Shown piece after piece: positions 59,420-64,000 of a stretch of 64,000 nt of DNA; position 1 is the stretch's first letter; every line of letters starts with the position of its first letter. The position numbers and the translations under genes were made by a program. Below the pieces are notes generated by a model, which saw only the letters and a list, made by a program, of their open reading frames with translations, was not told the DNA's origin and did not search any database. Source of the DNA: UBA1756 sp045222555 (GTDB taxonomy: Bacteria; Bacteroidota; Bacteroidia; Bacteroidales; WCHB1-69); contig JBGUYY010000088.1 of the NCBI GenBank assembly GCA_045222555.1, positions 124,001 through 188,000 on the forward strand. Direction: 5' to 3'.

Positions 59420-60427
59420 ATGAACAAGCCACATAAGCGAAAAAAAACAATAAAAGTCTTTGAAGCTTTTGCCGGTTATGGCGGTGCTTCTTATGGTCTC
59501 AAACGATCTGGTATTAAATATAAAGTTGTAGGGTTTTCGGAAATCGAGCGAAGTGCAAACAGAATATTGCACCATAATTTCCCTGAAATTCATAATTATG
59601 GTGATATTGTTAGTATTAGAGAGGATTTAGAAAAAAATCCGAATGCAATACCTAACTTTGATTTATTTACAGGCGGATTCCCTTGTCAACCATTTTCATC
59701 TGCCGGGTTAATGAGAGGAGAAAATGATGAAAAGGGACGAGGGACATTGATATATGAAATCATACGGATATGTCAAATAAAAAGACCTAAATACATTTTA
59801 CTTGAAAATGTGAGAGGTTTTTTAGCAGAACGTTTTAAGGAAACACGTGAGGCACTGCAAAAGGGATTAAGAGATTATAATATTCGTATGCAAGTTCTTA
59901 ATTCTAAAGATTATGGCATACCTCAAAATAGAGAACGCCTATGGATATTTGCTTCTACGGATGAAATCCCTATGGAATTTTCAATGGTACCACCTATGCC
60001 TGAAGAAGATCGCCCAAGATTAAAAGAGTTTTTAGATAAAACACCGCCTTCTGACATGTATTTATCTGACAAACAGGTGGAACACTTGCAAGAGGTTCAC
60101 GGCAAACATGGACTTAAGAGCTTTATTGTTAATGAGCCACTTTGTTTAGATATATATAATCATAAAATTAAAACAGATGGACTATGTAATACTATAACAG
60201 AACCCAGCCATAACATTACACGAATTGTTGAACCAATTGGAGAAGATGGTAAATTAAGAGTAAGAAAGTTATCAATTACAGAACAATTTCGTTTAATGGG
60301 GTTTGCGGACGGTGAAATATCTTTTCCAAATGATTTGAATTATCGGGAAATATCCGCTCGTGCTGGTAATGGTTGGGATGTTAATTTAGTTGGTAGATTA
60401 TTAAAACATATTTTTTCACAATTATGA
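59420..60427 (+). CDS. DNA (cytosine-5-)-methyltransferase
   Basis: 335 residues. Type II m5C methyltransferase with motifs in order: I EAFAGYGGASYGL (~15-27), IV GGFPCQPFSSAG with the nucleophile Cys89, VI LLENVRGF, VIII IPQNRERLWIF, then a target-recognition region (~190-265), IX RKLSITEQFRLMGF and X SARAGNGWDVNLVGRLLKHIF. It methylates C5 of cytosine in a specific duplex site and should protect the host from a partner nuclease. The recognition site cannot be read from sequence. Its TGA overlaps the ATG of the following gene (ATGA, 4 bases), the usual arrangement for a modification-restriction pair. Confidence 0.95.
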   Translation: MNKPHKRKKTIKVFEAFAGYGGASYGLKRSGIKYKVVGFSEIERSANRILHHNFPEIHNYGDIVSIREDLEKNPNAIPNFDLFTGGFPCQPFSSAGLMRGENDEKGRGTLIYEIIRICQIKRPKYILLENVRGFLAERFKETREALQKGLRDYNIRMQVLNSKDYGIPQNRERLWIFASTDEIPMEFSMVPPMPEEDRPRLKEFLDKTPPSDMYLSDKQVEHLQEVHGKHGLKSFIVNEPLCLDIYNHKIKTDGLCNTITEPSHNITRIVEPIGEDGKLRVRKLSITEQFRLMGFADGEISFPNDLNYREISARAGNGWDVNLVGRLLKHIFSQL

Positions 60428-61023
60428 CTATAGATTTAGCATCGTTTGCGTTTGGTTGTACCCTTTTAGAAGGTACAGGAACTCCCCCTTGGGGAACAGC
60501 ATTGGGGCAGCATAAGCCTGACTACATGTTCACACACGATGGTTTTAAGGACTTGTTAGCTGGCATGGTATATAATGCTGTGCCACTGAAACAAGTGAAT
60601 CTTCCTATTGGCCGGGGTGGTTGTGTCGTATCTGGGCAAGAAGATACCAATATCCAACTTGCTTCAGTTTTCCATAATGTTTTTGTAAATGGGAAAAGAA
60701 TTAATAAGCCTTTTACAATGATTATATACAAAGAAGATTCATCTTCTCACGCTGGTCGAAGACATTTGAAATATAATCCAAAAACTTCTTTTCGACAAAA
60801 AGATGGATTTGTTTGTACCAATGAAGACTTTTTAAATGAAGTTCGCAAAGCCTTTTCCTTGTCTGAAGATGCTTGTTGGTTCGTATATCAGATTGATGCT
60901 TCTCTTCAAACAGAATTGCACTTATCTGCAATTTTCGTAAACAAGCAGCATTCTGTTACATACGCAGATAGTCGTGATCGAAAACAGAAATGGAATGAGT
61001 TGATTGAGTTAAATAGCAAATAA
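60424..61023 (+). CDS. Unrecognised protein coupled to the methyltransferase, candidate restriction component
   Basis: 199 residues, soluble. I do not recognise a family. Features: a Gly/Pro-rich N terminus (FGCTLLEGTGTPPWGTALGQHKPDYMFTHDGFKDLL), IGRGGCVVSGQEDTNIQLASVFHNVFVNGKRINKPFTMIIYKED, a basic stretch SSSHAGRRHLKYNPKTSFRQKDGF, and a C-terminal VYQIDASLQTELHLSAIFVN. A clear PD-(D/E)xK, HNH or GIY-YIG signature is not visible; the HKPDYM and TMIIYKED segments could be read as a degenerate D...ExK-like pair, which is weak. Its 4-base overlap with the methyltransferase and position before an HNH gene make it the best candidate for the cognate restriction enzyme or its specificity partner. 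Confidence 0.75.
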   Translation: MTIDLASFAFGCTLLEGTGTPPWGTALGQHKPDYMFTHDGFKDLLAGMVYNAVPLKQVNLPIGRGGCVVSGQEDTNIQLASVFHNVFVNGKRINKPFTMIIYKEDSSSHAGRRHLKYNPKTSFRQKDGFVCTNEDFLNEVRKAFSLSEDACWFVYQIDASLQTELHLSAIFVNKQHSVTYADSRDRKQKWNELIELNSK

Positions 61024-61050
61024 TAAAAAAGGATAAAAAAACTATAGTAA

Positions 61051-61056
61051 AAGGAG
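61051..61056 (+). promoter_or_regulatory. Strong Shine-Dalgarno before the HNH gene
   Basis: AAGGAG five bases before ATG 61062, preceded by further A. Such a site is rare in this window, where genes lack Shine-Dalgarno sequences; it suggests the island came from a host that uses them, or a need for high expression. Confidence 0.7.
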
Positions 61057-61061
61057 AAATT

Positions 61062-61310
61062 ATGGCTTATAGTAAAGAAACATTGGATAAGATTTGGGAC
61101 AAAGGTATTGTGATACGTGGTAAGAACCCAGACAAGTATAGAAAAGATATTAATGGGAATGTGATGTATAGACAATCCTATGGAAAATTCTCGGAAATGG
61201 GTTGGAATGTGGATCATAAGAAAGCCAAAGCGAATGGAGGGTCTGATAGTTTAAGAAATCTTCAGCCGATGAATTCTAGAGCGAACTCAAGTAAAGGGAA
61301 AAAGAAATAG
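61062..61310 (+). CDS. Small HNH endonuclease
   Basis: 82 residues. Compact beta-beta-alpha-metal nuclease: an N-terminal KETLDKIWDKGIVIRGKNPDKYRKD, then GWNVDHKKAKANGGSDSLRNLQPMNSRANSSKGKKK. The catalytic set is Asp51-His52, Asn66 in LRNLQPM and Asn75 in RANSSKG, and the zinc-binding Cys pairs found in larger HNH proteins are missing. It is close to the minimum for an HNH domain, so DNA site recognition would need dimerisation or a partner, for which the 199-residue protein 38 bases upstream is the obvious candidate. Last gene of the operon. Confidence 0.88.
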   Translation: MAYSKETLDKIWDKGIVIRGKNPDKYRKDINGNVMYRQSYGKFSEMGWNVDHKKAKANGGSDSLRNLQPMNSRANSSKGKKK

Positions 61311-61355
61311 GAGTCTGTTGTTTTCTTTTTTTGACCAAAGGTAAAATATAAATTG

Positions 61356-61363
61356 TATTTTTG
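61356..61363 (+). promoter_or_regulatory. Bacteroidota -7 promoter element for the Fic gene
   Basis: TATTTTTG followed by GCGT, 25 bases before the ATG at 61389. It shows that the Fic gene is not simply the last gene of the restriction operon. Confidence 0.65.
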
Positions 61364-61388
61364 CGTATTGAAATAAAGAAATCAGAAA

Positions 61389-62555
61389 ATGACAGAAAAT
61401 TATAAAATTCCCACATTACCACTGCCATACGATTTGGAGACAAAGAGAATCCTCAAGCAGCTGAACCGTTCCAATCGAAAACTTGCTGAGTTGAAAGGTG
61501 TTGCCCAAACCATCCCCAACGAACAAATTCTCATCAGCACCTTGACTTTACAAGAAGCAAAGGACAGCTCAGAGGTGGAGAATATTGTCACGACTCAAGA
61601 CGACCTCTATCGTGCCGGACTAGATACCAACCTTCAGTTTATCAATGCTGCCACAAAAGAAGTTTTGTATTATAGGGAGGCCATCACAGAAGGATTCAAA
61701 CTGGTAAGGAGCAAAAACATCTTGACCTTGAACGACATCAAGCACGTTCAACAGATACTGGAACAAAACACCGCAGGATTTCGCTCGACACCAGGTACCC
61801 AATTGAAACGGAGCAGCGACGGTGAAGTGGTTTACACTCCGCCGCAAGACGGACAGGCCATCAAACAGTATATGGAGAACCTCGAACTTTTCATTAACGA
61901 TGACGATACCATTCAATTGGATCCGCTGATTAAAATGGCGATTATACATCATCAGTTTGAAAGCATACATCCCTTTTACGATGGCAACGGACGAACGGGA
62001 AGAATCATCAACATACTCTATCTGGTGATTACCGGACTGTTAGATTTGCCCATCTTGTATTTAAGCCGATACATCACCCGCAACAAAAGTGATTATTATA
62101 GGTTGATTCAAGCTATCAGAGACAAAAAGGGAAATAACGCTAAAGAATGGGAAGAATGGATATTGTTTGTCTTAAAGGGAGTGGAAATGACCGCTGAAGA
62201 CACCATCTCTTTGGTGAAAAGCATTGGCATAATGATGGATGAGTTTAAACACGTTCTTCGTCCTGTTTTTGGTGCCAAATACAACCATGAATTGTTGAAT
62301 GGTATGTTTTATCACCCTTATACCAAAATTGAACATATAGAAAACAACCTCCAAGTTTCACGACAAACCGCAGCAAAGTATCTTGAAAAAATAGTTTCAT
62401 TAGGGTTGCTTACCAAACAGCGCATCTGGAAGGAGAATTACTACACAAACACAAAACTCATTGATTTATTTGTGAGATTTGGTGAGACGAATAATGTGGG
62501 GAACGTTCCCGACAGCATAGAATCCATTCATGTTACAAAAATAGCAGAAAGTTAA
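61389..62555 (+). CDS. Fic-family AMPylase with N-terminal inhibitory motif
   Basis: 388 residues. Fic motif intact: HPFYDGNGRTGR (194-205) with catalytic His194, preceded by IHHQFESI. The N-terminal domain (~15-110) carries the auto-inhibitory helix motif (S/T)xxxE(G/N) as Ser60-x3-Glu64-Asn65 (SSEVEN), typical of class II Fic proteins where the Glu blocks productive ATP binding. The last ~110 residues form a winged-helix (YTKIEHIENNLQVSRQTAAKYLEKIVSLGLLTKQRI). These proteins transfer AMP to Tyr/Ser/Thr of a target, often themselves. It is next to the restriction island but has its own promoter, and its base composition is nearer to the chromosome. Confidence 0.93.
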   Translation: MTENYKIPTLPLPYDLETKRILKQLNRSNRKLAELKGVAQTIPNEQILISTLTLQEAKDSSEVENIVTTQDDLYRAGLDTNLQFINAATKEVLYYREAITEGFKLVRSKNILTLNDIKHVQQILEQNTAGFRSTPGTQLKRSSDGEVVYTPPQDGQAIKQYMENLELFINDDDTIQLDPLIKMAIIHHQFESIHPFYDGNGRTGRIINILYLVITGLLDLPILYLSRYITRNKSDYYRLIQAIRDKKGNNAKEWEEWILFVLKGVEMTAEDTISLVKSIGIMMDEFKHVLRPVFGAKYNHELLNGMFYHPYTKIEHIENNLQVSRQTAAKYLEKIVSLGLLTKQRIWKENYYTNTKLIDLFVRFGETNNVGNVPDSIESIHVTKIAES

Positions 62556-62595
62556 CGTGAAAAAAGTGTCATGTTAAAAATTTTTCGTTTTTTTA

Positions 62596-62615
62596 ACCTG
62601 ATAAAAACATCAGGT
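62596..62615 (+). terminator. Possible weak terminator after the Fic gene
   Basis: Stem ACCTGAT / ATCAGGT with an AAAAAC loop, 40 bases after the stop; a T run precedes rather than follows it, so function is uncertain. Confidence 0.35.
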
Positions 62616-62679
62616 CGAGTTTTGAGAAAAAATTTAACTTGAAAAACACCCATTTCAAATATACATAACCATAACCTTC

Positions 62680-62835
62680 ATGTCCTGCCTCCGCGTTCTG
62701 TTAGCCATCATCTTCCCGCCGCTGTCGGTTATCGACAAGGGCTGCGGCTCCTTCCTGATTGTGCTGATCCTTACCGCCATCGGCTGGGTGCCCGGCGTCA
62801 TCGGCGCGCTCATCATCCTCAACAAGAAAGAATAA
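62680..62835 (+). CDS. Pmp3/YqaE-family small membrane protein
   Basis: 51 residues, too short for common gene finders. It reads MSCLRVLLAIIFPPLSVID, KGCGSFLIVLILTAIGWVPGVIGALIIL, NKKE: two hydrophobic helices joined by a short turn, with the family's FPPL(A/S)V and GW(V/I)PG motifs. Members (Pmp3, YqaE, UPF0057) are inner-membrane proteins linked to membrane potential and stress. The codons are GC-rich, like the NUDIX gene that starts 3 bases later, so both lie outside the AT-rich island and are probably co-translated. Confidence 0.88.
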   Translation: MSCLRVLLAIIFPPLSVIDKGCGSFLIVLILTAIGWVPGVIGALIILNKKE

Positions 62836-62838
62836 GCC

Positions 62839-63252
62839 ATGAAAACCATCACCGTTTCCGCCGCCATCATCCGCGACTCCCAGAACCGCATCTTCGCCAC
62901 CCAGCGTGGAGGTGGTGACTGGAAGGACTGGTGGGAGTTCCCGGGCGGCAAGATCGAGCCGGGCGAAACACCCCAGCAAGCCCTGCGCCGCGAGATCCGC
63001 GAGGAGCTCGATACCGAAATCACCGTCGGCGAACTGTTGCACACCGTGGAATGGGACTACCCCAAGTTCCACCTCACCATGCACTGCTTTCTCTGCACCG
63101 TGGAGCGCGGCTCGCTCACCCTGCTCGAGCACGAGGCCGCCCGCTGGCTCGCCCCCGACGAACTCGCCTCCGTGCAGTGGCTGCCCGCCGACTGGGAGGT
63201 AATTGAGGTGCTGAAAAATCGCGGGACTACCGCTTCACAAACTTCTTGGTGA
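62839..63252 (+). CDS. mutT: NUDIX hydrolase, MutT/8-oxo-dGTP diphosphatase type
   Basis: 137 residues. The NUDIX box is complete: GGKIEPGETPQQALRREIREELDTEI (GX5EX7REUXEELXU, about residues 36-61), which binds Mg and water to cleave nucleoside diphosphate-X bonds. MKTITVSAAIIRDSQNRIFATQRGGGDWKDWWEFPGGK matches (d)CTP/8-oxo-dGTP-type MutT proteins that clean the nucleotide pool. The 3' end overlaps the 3' end of the convergent hydrolase gene by 26 bases. 3 bases after the Pmp3 gene. Confidence 0.9.
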   Translation: MKTITVSAAIIRDSQNRIFATQRGGGDWKDWWEFPGGKIEPGETPQQALRREIREELDTEITVGELLHTVEWDYPKFHLTMHCFLCTVERGSLTLLEHEAARWLAPDELASVQWLPADWEVIEVLKNRGTTASQTSW

Positions 63253-64000
63253 AAACACCATTGTCGCTCTGCACCTTCAGCTCGTACCATCCGGCCGTGA
63301 AGGCGCTGAGGTTGAGCGTGGTGGCATCTTCCTGCTGGAGTACCAACCGCCCCTGACCATCATACAGATAGCAGGTGAAATGCGGACACGATTCCGGCAC
63401 CTGCAGGTGGAGCTGGTCGCTGGCCGGATTCGGATAAATGGTGAAGTCATCGCTCTCCTGTTCCGTAATGCCGTCGGGCTCGACGGGGGCAGTCGGATAA
63501 TTCAGGTGCTCTGCCATGAAGTTCACCGCGATACGGAAACAGGTGTCGAACTTCTCGGGAATTAAAGTGGTAAAGCCATCAATGTAGAAGCAATGTTCCT
63601 CTCCTTCAAACACATGCATTTCGTGGTCCACCCCGCGGTTGCCGAGGCGCTGGTCGATGTAGTACGAGCCGTACATGTCGGGCAGCACCAGCGAGGTGAT
63701 GCCCAGAAAGTTCTCTTCGTAGGGCGCGCCATAGTAGAACGAAACGGTCTCGTCGGCGGTGCCGTGGACGAGGCAGATGGGAGTCTGGTCGTCGTTGCCT
63801 ACGATGTTGGTGTCGAGTATGCCGCCCCACTGGGCCACCAGTCCGGTGATGTTGGGCGAGTAGGACAGGTACTCGGGAAAGCCGGAAGTGTGTACCCCGC
63901 CAAGGTCGCTGTGTCCGCCGATACCCAAAAAGCCTTCATCCTCGTAAGTCTCTTCCGGTCTTTCATTATCATCCATCCACACGCAGTGCATGGAGGCGAT
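63227..64000 (-). CDS. T9SS-exported alpha/beta hydrolase, 3' part (5' end outside window)
   Basis: The frame is open to the right edge (reading IASMHCVWMDD from position 64000), so the N-terminal part with the nucleophile Ser is missing. What is seen: TPICLVHGTADETVSFYYGAPYEE, typical of the catalytic Asp region of feruloyl/acetyl esterase-like hydrolases (HGT.D..V), then HEMHVFEGEEHCFYIDG with the likely catalytic His. The last ~75 residues (FTIYPNPASDQLHLQVPES to FTKKFVKR) form a type A T9SS sorting domain, so the enzyme is exported across the outer membrane. Substrate unknown, probably an ester of a polysaccharide. Confidence 0.85.
   Translation of the reverse strand: MASMHCVWMDDNERPEETYEDEGFLGIGGHSDLGGVHTSGFPEYLSYSPNITGLVAQWGGILDTNIVGNDDQTPICLVHGTADETVSFYYGAPYEENFLGITSLVLPDMYGSYYIDQRLGNRGVDHEMHVFEGEEHCFYIDGFTTLIPEKFDTCFRIAVNFMAEHLNYPTAPVEPDGITEQESDDFTIYPNPASDQLHLQVPESCPHFTCYLYDGQGRLVLQQEDATTLNLSAFTAGWYELKVQSDNGVFTKKFVKR

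Noticed and set aside
56590..62680. tRNA, integrase or direct-repeat attachment sites at the island borders
   Set aside because: None found by eye; the island has no recombinase gene and no clear duplicated ends.

Overview
The window looks like a chromosomal piece of an uncultured or little-known gut/rumen-type member of the Bacteroidales. The evidence is: secreted proteins ending in type IX secretion (T9SS) C-terminal sorting domains; the Bacteroidota-specific promoter -7 element TAnnTTTG placed 15-60 bases before many start codons on both strands; near absence of Shine-Dalgarno sequences; a DUF3822 protein, a Kdo transferase, a phosphofructokinase with mixed ATP/PPi signature, B12-dependent methylmalonyl-CoA mutase and an [FeFe]-hydrogenase maturase, which together suggest an anaerobic fermenter. 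No rRNA, tRNA or CRISPR array was recognised.

Layout. 1-7205: the 3' part of a giant cell-surface protein built of Ig-like modules in long tandem DNA repeats. 7288-9944: OmpA-family protein and a GH114-like lipoprotein. 9996-15793 (minus): a tight run of a small unknown protein, an acyl-ester hydrolase, a PaaK-like CoA ligase, an acyltransferase and a GH3 glycosidase. 16022-17709: flavodoxin-like reductase and patatin phospholipase. 17747-26391 (minus): B12 radical-SAM protein, methylmalonyl-CoA mutase, MerR regulator, a secreted protein, dnaX (split by a +1 frameshift and carrying two REP palindromes inside its tau linker), phosphofructokinase and an MscS channel. 26552-32666: outer-membrane-type protein, WaaA, PriA, LD-carboxypeptidase and a PlsC-like acyltransferase. 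32678-37735: T9SS-exported amidase, a Cys/Met-metabolism PLP enzyme and an alpha-oxoamine synthase. 38045-43315: WG-repeat-like membrane protein, LytTR regulator with a NAGPA/DUF2233-like partner, an HdrD/GlpC-type Fe-S protein and a PatB/MalY lyase. 43430-48697: DUF4369-like lipoprotein, T9SS cargo, a TerC/Alx-MntP manganese-export pair and a polytopic membrane protein. 48837-54375: DUF3822, RsmD, sirtuin and PhnP-like hydrolase, then a propeller-like secreted protein. 54536-56434: TM1266-type regulator and HydG.

56600-61310 is a visibly AT-rich island between hydG and a run of ordinary genes: an XRE/C-protein regulator behind twin palindromic operators, an AIPR-family protein, a 5-cytosine DNA methyltransferase, an unrecognised 199-residue protein overlapping the methyltransferase by 4 bases, and an 82-residue HNH nuclease behind a strong Shine-Dalgarno. 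I read it as a restriction-modification/abortive-infection operon and consider it the best candidate for an undescribed system. A Fic AMPylase with its own promoter follows, then a Pmp3-type 51-residue membrane protein, a MutT-like NUDIX hydrolase and the 3' end of a T9SS-exported alpha/beta hydrolase that runs off the right edge.

A family of short palindromes (GTAGAGACG...CGTCTCTAC) and AT-rich intergenic repeats is scattered through the window. Two copies lie inside the dnaX coding region and two flank hydG.
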